The notes under the pieces are model-generated. The model saw only the letters and a program-made list of their open reading frames with translations. It was not told where the DNA came from and made no database searches. 22,786 bases of DNA from an uncultured Lachnospiraceae bacterium (lineage in GTDB: Bacteria; Bacillota; Clostridia; Lachnospirales; Lachnospiraceae), in the NCBI GenBank assembly GCA_900554205.1, contig USGM01000051.1, forward strand, positions 1 to 22,786. The letters are read 5' to 3'. Positions 16,432 through 22,786 of the stretch are shown in pieces. Position 1 is the first letter of the stretch, and each line of letters starts with the position of its first letter. The position numbers and the translations under genes are program-made.

Positions 16432-18616
16432 ACGAAAAAGGATATTTGCGGTTCTGCTGGCAGTGCTGCTTCTTCTCCCGACGGTGGGAAGCCTCTTTGG
16501 TACCCCGCTCAGGGCGCGGGCGGCAGCGGCGGAAAGCTTCGGTGATCACAGCCTGATCGCAGAGAATGAAAACTACGCTCTCTATATGAGGGAACAGGGA
16601 CTTTCGGTTGTTGTTCTCGACAAGGCGACGGGGGCGTACATGGAATCGGCTGTGAGCCATGACGACGGAAAGAACAATGAGCTCTGGATGGGTGCGATGC
16701 AGTCGGCGCTGGTGCTGAACCTGATCTATTCCAGCGTGGACACCCAGCAGGCAGATCTGATCAATGATGATGTCAGCCAGCAGGTCACCTACACGGACAA
16801 CGGATTTTCCGCAAAGGTCTACTGGAACAAATACAAGCTGGGAATGACGCTGGAGGTCACGCTCAACGAGGACGGCATCACGGCCCGCGTGCCGGATGAA
16901 TCCATTGTCGAGGACAGCGACAGCTATTACATCGGCTCCATTGCCCTTTACCCCTATCTCGGCTACAGCTATCTGGATACCAAGGAGGGCTACATGCTTC
17001 TGCCGGACGGAAACGGGGCGCTGATCTATCTGGATGACAAGGAAGGGCGTTTCAACAGTGGCTACACCGGTGTGATCTACGGGACGGACACCGGCTTCGT
17101 CGATTCCGAGGTGGTGCGGCTCTGGAAGGATAAGTACGAGATGGTAAACGACGCCAACAACATTCTCGCACCGGTCTTCGGCATGGCGCACACGGATGAG
17201 GGAATCGCGTATCTCGCGGTGGTGGAGGAAGGCGATCAGCGCGCGACGATCGAGGCATCGCCCAACGGCGTCAGCATCGATTACAACCGGATCTTTGCAA
17301 GGTTCACGGAGCGCAGGCTTTACAATCAGCCCACCAGCAACAACGGAACCTCCGGCTCCTTCAAGATGGTGGAGACGGACAGGAGCCATTCCGATCTACA
17401 GGTGAGATATCTGTTCTTAAGCGGTGCGGAGGCAAATTACTGCGGCATGGCAAATGCCTACAGGAATTACCTTCTGGAAAACGGAACGCTGAAGGCACTG
17501 GAGGATGATTACCGGACGAGGGTTGACTTCCTCGGAGCGGAGCGGGAGGCATGGGTTGTCGGAACCAGCTCTGTAGTCATGACGACGGTGGATGACATCA
17601 GGAAAATTTACAGTGATCTTGAGGAGCAGGGAGTCACAGAGCTGTTCGGCGTGTACAAGGGCTGGCAGAAGGGCGGGCTCTACAATCTGCCGATCACGAA
17701 GTACAAGGCAGATTCCGACATCGGCGGCACAAAGGAGCTGACGAAGCTGCTGGAGGAGACCGGTGAGAAGGACATCCGCCTGTACCTTTACAATGACGCG
17801 CTGCGCATCAATCCCGACGAGCAGAACGCGACCTTCAATGTTGTGAAGAAGATCAATAAGCGAAAGCTCGAGGAGGAGACCTACAAGGACGTATATGAGG
17901 AGTTCATGTGGCTGACTCCGGCGAGAACGGACGAGGTGCTGAACCGGTTTGTAAACAGCTATACAAAGAATGGAGTCAACCGGCTGGCGCTCGGTGGAAT
18001 TTCGGATACGCTGTACTCCTACAACTACAGCGGAAGCTTTTACACGCGGTATCAATGTGCGGAGAGCTATTGTGACACGGTGGCAAAGGTGGATGAAAGC
18101 ACGGAGCTGGTGCTGGAGCAGCCGTTCGCATATCTCTGGAACCATACCGGGAGCTTTCTGGATATGCCGCTGTACACCTCGAATTACATCTTTGAGGATG
18201 AGAGCGTACCGTTCCTTTCAATCGTGCTGAAGGGAATCATGCCGGTGTACTCCGAGTATGTGAACTTTGAAGCGAATAAGCAGGAGTTCTTCTTAAAGCT
18301 GGTGGAGACGGGAACAAGACCTTCGTTTTACATCACGAGGGAAAATTCATCCCGGCTGATCTACACGAACTCCAGTGACATATACAGCTCCGAGTACAGC
18401 GTCTACAGAGACACGATACTCTCTTACACAAAGGAGCTTGCAGCAGTATATGAGAAGACAGAGGGAGCCTGCATTGTGGGGCATGAAATTCTGGGCAACG
18501 GCATTACAGTGGTCACCTATGACAACGGTGTGAAGATCTATCTCAATTACAGCGCGGAAGCACAGAACGCGGACGGACACACGCTGGAAGGAATGACCTA
18601 TGAGGTGGTTGAGTAA
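16421..18616 (+). CDS. Secreted DUF5696-type protein, possibly with a glycosidase-like barrel
   Basis: This 731-residue secreted protein is assigned to the DUF5696 type from its overall sequence and its setting; no biochemical role is established. A signal peptide (TRRKRIFAVLLAVLLLLPTV, cleavage after RARAAA near residue 35) leads into a beta-rich N-terminal half with the characteristic LLPDGNGALIYLDD at 193-206. From about residue 385 to 640 the pattern changes to alternating strands and helices (TVDDIRKIYSDLEEQGV, GVYKGWQKGGLY, SDIGGTKELTKLLEETG, GVNRLALGGISD), suggesting a TIM-barrel-like domain, and a small C-terminal beta domain follows. The start is TTG at 16421, 10 bases after GGAGAGGTGG, inside the end of the previous gene; no ATG gives the signal peptide. 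It may bind or cleave the glycan imported by this operon, which is inference only. Confidence 0.75.
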   Translation: MATRRKRIFAVLLAVLLLLPTVGSLFGTPLRARAAAAESFGDHSLIAENENYALYMREQGLSVVVLDKATGAYMESAVSHDDGKNNELWMGAMQSALVLNLIYSSVDTQQADLINDDVSQQVTYTDNGFSAKVYWNKYKLGMTLEVTLNEDGITARVPDESIVEDSDSYYIGSIALYPYLGYSYLDTKEGYMLLPDGNGALIYLDDKEGRFNSGYTGVIYGTDTGFVDSEVVRLWKDKYEMVNDANNILAPVFGMAHTDEGIAYLAVVEEGDQRATIEASPNGVSIDYNRIFARFTERRLYNQPTSNNGTSGSFKMVETDRSHSDLQVRYLFLSGAEANYCGMANAYRNYLLENGTLKALEDDYRTRVDFLGAEREAWVVGTSSVVMTTVDDIRKIYSDLEEQGVTELFGVYKGWQKGGLYNLPITKYKADSDIGGTKELTKLLEETGEKDIRLYLYNDALRINPDEQNATFNVVKKINKRKLEEETYKDVYEEFMWLTPARTDEVLNRFVNSYTKNGVNRLALGGISDTLYSYNYSGSFYTRYQCAESYCDTVAKVDESTELVLEQPFAYLWNHTGSFLDMPLYTSNYIFEDESVPFLSIVLKGIMPVYSEYVNFEANKQEFFLKLVETGTRPSFYITRENSSRLIYTNSSDIYSSEYSVYRDTILSYTKELAAVYEKTEGACIVGHEILGNGITVVTYDNGVKIYLNYSAEAQNADGHTLEGMTYEVVE

Positions 18617-19666
18617 ATGAGCAGAGAAAAGAAAGTAAAAAAACCGAAAGGGAAGCTGGGCAAGCTGGAAAAGCGCGAGGCGAGAGCGGGGTATCTGTTT
18701 GTGCTCCCATGGGTCATCGGAGTTCTTCTCTTCATGCTTTACCCGCTTTGCCAGTCCTTCTATTATATGTGGTTCAATATCAGGATCACACCGCTGGGAA
18801 CGAAGTTCACCTATGTCGGCACAGGTAATTTCACGCAGATATGGATGGAAAACCCGGAGTTCCCGCAGCAGATCGTCACCTATCTGTGGCAGACGATCGT
18901 GGAGGTTCCGATCATCGTGGTCTTCGCACTGATGATCGCGATCATGCTCAACGGCAATATCAGGTGCAAGGGATTTTTCAGACTGATCTTTTTCCTGCCG
19001 GTCATCATCGTCAGCGGACCGGTGATGAACATGCTGGTGGGAGAGGGAGCGGCGACCATTCCGGCGATGAATGTACAGTCGATCGTCGCGGCGCTGGAAA
19101 ACTTCCTGCCGGCAGGTCTGGCGAGCTCGATCGGAGAGATCTTCTCAAACATGATCATGATACTCTGGTATTCGGGAGTACAGATACTGATCTTCCTGTC
19201 GGCACTGCAAAAGATCGATTCCGCGCTGTATGAGGCGGCGAAGATCGACGGAGGTTCCCAGTGGGAATGCTTCTGGAAGATCACGCTTCCGACCATCAAG
19301 CCGATGATCCTGCTCAATGCCGTGTATTCCGTGATTTTCCTCTCCGGAAACGAACAGAACTCGCTGATCAATATGATCGAGTCGGCAATGTTCTCGGGAA
19401 CCAAGGAAAAGGGTTACGGCTACGCTTCGGCGATGGCATGGATGTACGCGGTGATCGTGACGCTGATCGTGCTTCTCTTCTTCCTGCTGCTCGGCTCGAA
19501 GAAGGATATTTACGACAGACAGGTAAAGCGTCACAAGAGAGAAATGAAAAAAGAGGCAAGAACCGTAAAGCGGATAGAGAGGAGGGGAGAGAGAAATGCG
19601 AGAAAGATCGAAAGGACAAGGAAAAAGCGTAACTACCGCACCTACGACGGCAGTGGAGACTATTAG
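18617..19666 (+). CDS. Sugar ABC transporter permease (MalF-like), second system, with basic C-terminal tail
   Basis: This is a 349-residue CUT1-type permease. TM helices begin at about residue 27 (GYLFVLPWVIGVLLFMLYPL). The EAA loop is EAAKIDG at residues 206-212, followed by LPTIKP. The ATG directly abuts the stop codon of the previous gene, with a purine-rich GAGGTGG upstream inside it. Unlike typical relatives, it ends with about 45 residues rich in Lys and Arg (from KRHKREMKKEARTVKRIERR onward) predicted to lie in the cytoplasm, and this tail is encoded by DNA that also contains the start of the next gene. It should pair with that next permease and the lipoprotein binding protein further on. 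Confidence 0.9.
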   Translation: MSREKKVKKPKGKLGKLEKREARAGYLFVLPWVIGVLLFMLYPLCQSFYYMWFNIRITPLGTKFTYVGTGNFTQIWMENPEFPQQIVTYLWQTIVEVPIIVVFALMIAIMLNGNIRCKGFFRLIFFLPVIIVSGPVMNMLVGEGAATIPAMNVQSIVAALENFLPAGLASSIGEIFSNMIMILWYSGVQILIFLSALQKIDSALYEAAKIDGGSQWECFWKITLPTIKPMILLNAVYSVIFLSGNEQNSLINMIESAMFSGTKEKGYGYASAMAWMYAVIVTLIVLLFFLLLGSKKDIYDRQVKRHKREMKKEARTVKRIERRGERNARKIERTRKKRNYRTYDGSGDY

Positions 19667-20603
19667 GAAAATGTTTACGCGGGAGAAGCTGCACCGGTTT
19701 GTGTTCGGCAGCAAGGAGAAGGAAGGCGCCGGAAAGCAGATTGTGGTGTACGGGCTGCTGATCTGTATCGGCTTCGTGTATCTCTACCCCATCCTGTATA
19801 TGTTCAGCTACAGCTTCATGAACAGGGATGACCTGCTGGATTCCTCGGTAAAGTGGATTCCGAGCACGCTTTATCTCCAGAATTACATAGATGCGGCAAA
19901 GAGCATGAGCTTCTGGAGTTCGCTGCTGAAGGGAATATTGATCGCGGGGCTGCCGACGCTCTGCAATGTGCTGATCTGTATGCTTGTGGGTTACGGCTTC
20001 GCCAGATTTGAATTTAAAGGGAAAAAGATACTGATGGCATTGCTGATCTTTTCCTATATCCTGCCGAGTCAGGTGACGATGATACCGACCTATGTGCTGT
20101 ATAATAACACAGGCATTCTCGGCACGATCTGGGCATTTGTCCTTCCGGCGGTTTTCGGAAACGGACTGAATGCACCGATCTTCATATTGATTTTTTACCA
20201 GTTTTTCAAACAGGTGCCAAAGGTGCTGATCGAGGCGGCACAGATCGACGGAGCGGGTTATCTGAAGTCCTTCATAAAGATCGCGGTTCCCTCTGCGGCA
20301 CCGGCAATATTGACGGTCTTCCTGTTCTCCTTTGTCTGGTACTGGAACGAATCCTATCTGACAGAGCTGTATGTGCAGGGGCTTTCCACGAAGAGCATAT
20401 GGGTAAATCTTGTGGTACAGCTGAAAAACTTCGATGCGAGCTTCAACACGCTGGCGACTACGGGAGATACGGCGACCAGCCTGAACGAATGTGTCAGAAT
20501 GGCGGCGACGGCACTCTCCATTCTGCCGCTGCTCATCATGTACTTCTTCCTGCAGAAGCACTTTGTTGAGAGTATCGACAGAACGGGTATCACGGGCGAA
20601 TAA
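19596..20603 (+). CDS. Carbohydrate ABC transporter permease (MalG-like), second system
   Basis: This is a 335-residue second permease of the second importer. A basic N-terminal extension of about 50 residues precedes the first TM helix (IVVYGLLICIGFVYLYPILY). The EAA loop is EAAQIDGAG at residues 213-221, followed by VPSAAPAI. The ATG at 19596 has a strong GGAGGGGAG site with correct spacing, but it places the first 71 bases inside the upstream permease gene, an unusually long overlap. An in-frame ATG at 19671 (residue 26) just after the upstream stop is an alternative with a weaker site. The first TM and everything after it are the same with either start. Confidence 0.9.
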   Translation: MRERSKGQGKSVTTAPTTAVETIRKMFTREKLHRFVFGSKEKEGAGKQIVVYGLLICIGFVYLYPILYMFSYSFMNRDDLLDSSVKWIPSTLYLQNYIDAAKSMSFWSSLLKGILIAGLPTLCNVLICMLVGYGFARFEFKGKKILMALLIFSYILPSQVTMIPTYVLYNNTGILGTIWAFVLPAVFGNGLNAPIFILIFYQFFKQVPKVLIEAAQIDGAGYLKSFIKIAVPSAAPAILTVFLFSFVWYWNESYLTELYVQGLSTKSIWVNLVVQLKNFDASFNTLATTGDTATSLNECVRMAATALSILPLLIMYFFLQKHFVESIDRTGITGE

Positions 20604-20628
20604 CCCGGCAACAACATAACGATTCTTA

Positions 20629-20643
20629 AGCCTCTGAGGGGCT
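20629..20643 (+). other. Small intergenic hairpin ahead of the binding-protein gene
   Basis: AGCCTC (20629-20634) and GGGGCT (20638-20643) can form a six-pair stem with one G-T pair and a TGA loop. It sits in the only sizeable gap (69 bases) within the second half of the operon. No T run follows, so full termination is unlikely. It may protect or define the 5' end of a processed mRNA that carries the two lipoprotein genes, which are commonly needed in excess over permeases. Confidence 0.4.
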
Positions 20644-20672
20644 ATGAGATAATATTTTAAGGAGGAAATGTA

Positions 20673-22181
20673 ATGAAAAAGAGAGTTTTAAGTTTGCTGC
20701 TGGCGGGCGCAATGGTTCTTGGTCTGACAGCATGCGGCAGCGGTTCCGGCGGACCGTCCGGCAAGGTGGACGAGAACGGCGTGACGACAGATGACATCAC
20801 GCTGACCTTCTGGCATTACGAGGACGAGACGACGATCAACATGCTGGCTGAGAAGTTCATGGAAAAGTATCCGAACATCAAGGTGGAATGCCGTGTGATT
20901 GAGGATATGAGCACAGACCTTTCCGCGGCGGCAGCGGCGGGAACCTTCCCGGATGTCTTCGAGGGAACCGATTCCGACACCGCGCTTGCAAATCAATACT
21001 GGCTGGATATTTCGGATTATTTTGACGCTGACCCGGAGAACCAGAACCTGATGCCGACCGTTACGGAGTACGGCATCGGCTGCTTTGACACCAGCGCAAG
21101 ATTTGCGGTTCCGATGGTATACTGGCCCAGCGCCGTGTTCATCGACAGAAATGTTATCAAGACCCTGAACCTTGAGATGCCCAGAACCGACTGGACATGG
21201 GATGAGATGATCCAGCTCATCAAGGACGCCACCGTTGATCCGGGCGGCGGACAGATGAAGTATTTCGGACTCGGCTATTACAACAGACTGGATTCCCTGT
21301 ACGGCATCGCCGCATGTTCTCCCGAGGAGAGAGCTTTGAAGGGTGAGTTCGGCTTCAATGGCACGGACTTTGACCTTTCCTATTGGGCAAAGGGTGAGCA
21401 GCAGTTCTCAGACCTGAAGCTCGGCGGCTATGTGGCTCCTTCCCAGGAGACACAGGAGATGGAAGACTGGACGGGAGACTGGGAAGCATGGTTCGGCGCT
21501 ACCGCTCATGTTGCAGTATTCTCCGAGGGCTCATGGACTTACATGAATCTCTGGGGCTATGAGGGCTATCAGGAGCAGTACGGTCTGGACATTGTTCCTT
21601 ATGTAACACCGAATGTTGTTGATGAGAAGCAGCACAATGTCATTGCAAATATGTACATGGGCGGCGTTTCCACCTCCTGTAAGTACCCTTACGAGGCATA
21701 TCTGCTTCTGAAATTCATGGGCTGGGGCATCGACGGCTGGAAGGCAAGACTGGACATTTACTCTGATACTTCCATCACAAACGCTTCCGGTGTACCGCTG
21801 AAAAATTCACAGATGCCTTATCCGATCACGCTCGACAAGGAAGTATGGGACGGCTTCAGCGCTCTCTTCCCGCAGGATGCAGATCACAAGGCTTACTGGG
21901 ATGACTATTTTGCAAGCATTACCCGCCCGGTACCTTACGGCTGGTACAGCATTGCAGGCTATTGGAACTTCTGTGACCAGTACTTCAACAAGATCGGTAT
22001 TCATGACCTTGTGGATCAGGGAAAGGCAAAGGCAGCCGACTATGTAGAGGAGGCTACCGAGCAGGCGAACTATTATCATGCCGAGGCGATGATCTCCTAT
22101 TTCGGTCCCGACGGCTACAATGTGCTCTCGGATGAAGAGCTTGCACAGTATCAGGCAGTGGTAGATTCTTTTGCACAGTAA
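20673..22181 (+). CDS. Lipoprotein sugar-binding protein of the second ABC importer
   Basis: This 502-residue extracytoplasmic binding protein belongs to the family-1 type solute-binding proteins of CUT1 importers. A lipoprotein signal (LTAC, Cys21) is followed by a Gly/Ser linker. The fold begins at TLTFWHYEDETTINMLAEKF, and GTFPDVFEGTDSDTALA, the central YWPSAVFIDRNVI and TWDEMIQLIKDA are family-typical. AAGGAGG at 20659-20665 gives a strong start. Many aromatic residues (Trp and Tyr) in the C-terminal half are compatible with stacking on sugar rings. By eye its codon use leans more to GCT, GTT and similar T-ending codons than the upstream genes, consistent with high expression. It presumably delivers an oligosaccharide to the two permeases just upstream. 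Confidence 0.92.
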   Translation: MKKRVLSLLLAGAMVLGLTACGSGSGGPSGKVDENGVTTDDITLTFWHYEDETTINMLAEKFMEKYPNIKVECRVIEDMSTDLSAAAAAGTFPDVFEGTDSDTALANQYWLDISDYFDADPENQNLMPTVTEYGIGCFDTSARFAVPMVYWPSAVFIDRNVIKTLNLEMPRTDWTWDEMIQLIKDATVDPGGGQMKYFGLGYYNRLDSLYGIAACSPEERALKGEFGFNGTDFDLSYWAKGEQQFSDLKLGGYVAPSQETQEMEDWTGDWEAWFGATAHVAVFSEGSWTYMNLWGYEGYQEQYGLDIVPYVTPNVVDEKQHNVIANMYMGGVSTSCKYPYEAYLLLKFMGWGIDGWKARLDIYSDTSITNASGVPLKNSQMPYPITLDKEVWDGFSALFPQDADHKAYWDDYFASITRPVPYGWYSIAGYWNFCDQYFNKIGIHDLVDQGKAKAADYVEEATEQANYYHAEAMISYFGPDGYNVLSDEELAQYQAVVDSFAQ

Positions 22182-22221
22182 ATAAAAAACTATATTAAAA
22201 CCTATTCAATGGAGGGAAAAC

Positions 22222-22786
22222 ATGAAAAAGAAAGCAATGGCACTTTTACTCTGCACGGCAATGACAGCGACAATGTTGACAGCATGCGGAGACAGTAACA
22301 GCGGCAGCTCTTCACAGGAGAGCAAGACGGAGGAATCCAAGGCACCCGAGCAGAGCGCGGAGGTAACTCCCGAGGCGCTTCCCGATGCGTTCGCACATCT
22401 GACCTTCGACGGTGAGGACGAGGGCTATAAGGCAGTAGTCAACACCGACACTGACGCACCCGACGGTGGAAGCCTCGGCATAGCTGAGCAGGACACCACC
22501 TTCGTCTATGCTGACGGACCGGTTGGCAAGGCGATCTACCTTGACGGTTCTTACGGACTTGACCTCGGTCTTCAGGCGACCAACACGGATGCTTACACCG
22601 TGTCCTTCTGGGTAAATGCGGCAAGACTGAGCAATTTCGGACCGACCCTGCAGATCGGCTACAACATCGGCAGAGCGGCAGATGCAGGAAACAATGTTAC
22701 ATGGATGAATGTCACCCAGACCGAGTTCCCCGGATACAAGGGCTTCCCGATCATCTGGAGCCGTAACGAGGCTTCCGATGCACAGG
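22222..22786 (+). CDS. LamG/concanavalin-like lipoprotein, 3' end beyond the window
   Basis: This gene is open to the window edge, with 188 codons visible. The ATG at 22222 follows GGAGGG (22211-22216), 40 bases after the binding-protein stop codon. A lipoprotein signal ends in LTAC with Cys22, followed by a Ser/Glu/Lys linker to about residue 55. From there the sequence resembles a LamG or concanavalin A-like lectin/glucanase domain: AFAHLTFDGEDEG, then GKAIYLDGSYGLDLG and AYTVSFWVNAARL are the usual first strands. It is a surface carbohydrate-binding or carbohydrate-acting protein anchored to the outer leaflet. Whether a catalytic glycosidase domain follows cannot be seen. Confidence 0.82.
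   Translation, partial: MKKKAMALLLCTAMTATMLTACGDSNSGSSSQESKTEESKAPEQSAEVTPEALPDAFAHLTFDGEDEGYKAVVNTDTDAPDGGSLGIAEQDTTFVYADGPVGKAIYLDGSYGLDLGLQATNTDAYTVSFWVNAARLSNFGPTLQIGYNIGRAADAGNNVTWMNVTQTEFPGYKGFPIIWSRNEASDAQ

Noticed and set aside
16385..17389. Antisense ORF of 334 residues
   Set aside because: It covers the start of the DUF5696-type gene on the opposite strand. It has no signal, domain or ribosome binding site of its own.
19368..20561. Long antisense ORF of 397 residues
   Set aside because: It lies opposite two certain permease genes and has a shadow-type composition. Length alone does not support it.
20648..20653. GATAAT ahead of the second binding protein as an internal promoter
   Set aside because: The implied transcription start would fall at the ribosome binding site itself, and the -35 match is poor.

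Overview
The window looks like a chromosomal segment of a Gram-positive, anaerobic gut-type Clostridia, most likely Lachnospiraceae. This is an inference. It rests on strong AGGAGG ribosome binding sites, LTAC-type lipoproteins, a split L-serine dehydratase (separate beta subunit), a C11 clostripain-family peptidase, sugar importers without their own ATPase, and coding DNA that is by eye about half G+C against very AT-rich intergenic DNA. No rRNA, tRNA, CRISPR, insertion sequence or phage gene was seen.

Region 1 (1-911): the minus-strand gene sdaAB (L-serine dehydratase beta subunit) and a divergent promoter region. Both directions have a recognisable -35/-10 pair. The first 90 bases hold no clear sdaAA gene, only an imperfect hairpin.

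Region 2 (912-8194): a compact three-gene plus-strand operon. It encodes a membrane-tethered C11 cysteine peptidase with an extraordinary Asp/Trp/Tyr tail, an MMPL/RND-type exporter, and a 1025-residue secreted, C-terminally anchored protein with GLUG repeats and a long helical insert. The last two genes overlap by 11 bases. A bidirectional terminator closes the operon. All three products act at or outside the membrane, so they probably form one cell-envelope system of unknown substrate.

Region 3 (8215-9588): an ArsR-like winged-helix regulator on the minus strand, with a large beta-rich C-terminal domain and no visible metal site. It has a textbook promoter. It is followed by about 450 bases of A-rich DNA holding direct and inverted repeats, which are candidate operators for the regulator and for the large operon that diverges from it.

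Region 4 (9589-22786, running off the end): a nine-gene plus-strand operon. In order: an oversized substrate-binding protein with two N-terminal beta modules, two permeases, a beta-propeller/TPR/Yip1 membrane protein, a secreted DUF5696-type protein, two more permeases, a lipoprotein sugar-binding protein, and a LamG-like lipoprotein cut by the window end. This amounts to two complete permease and binding-protein sets flanking two poorly understood membrane or surface proteins, with no ATPase. The likely job is capture and import of a complex carbohydrate under control of the ArsR-like protein, energised by a shared MsmX/MalK-type ATPase elsewhere. This operon is the best candidate for an under-described system in the window.
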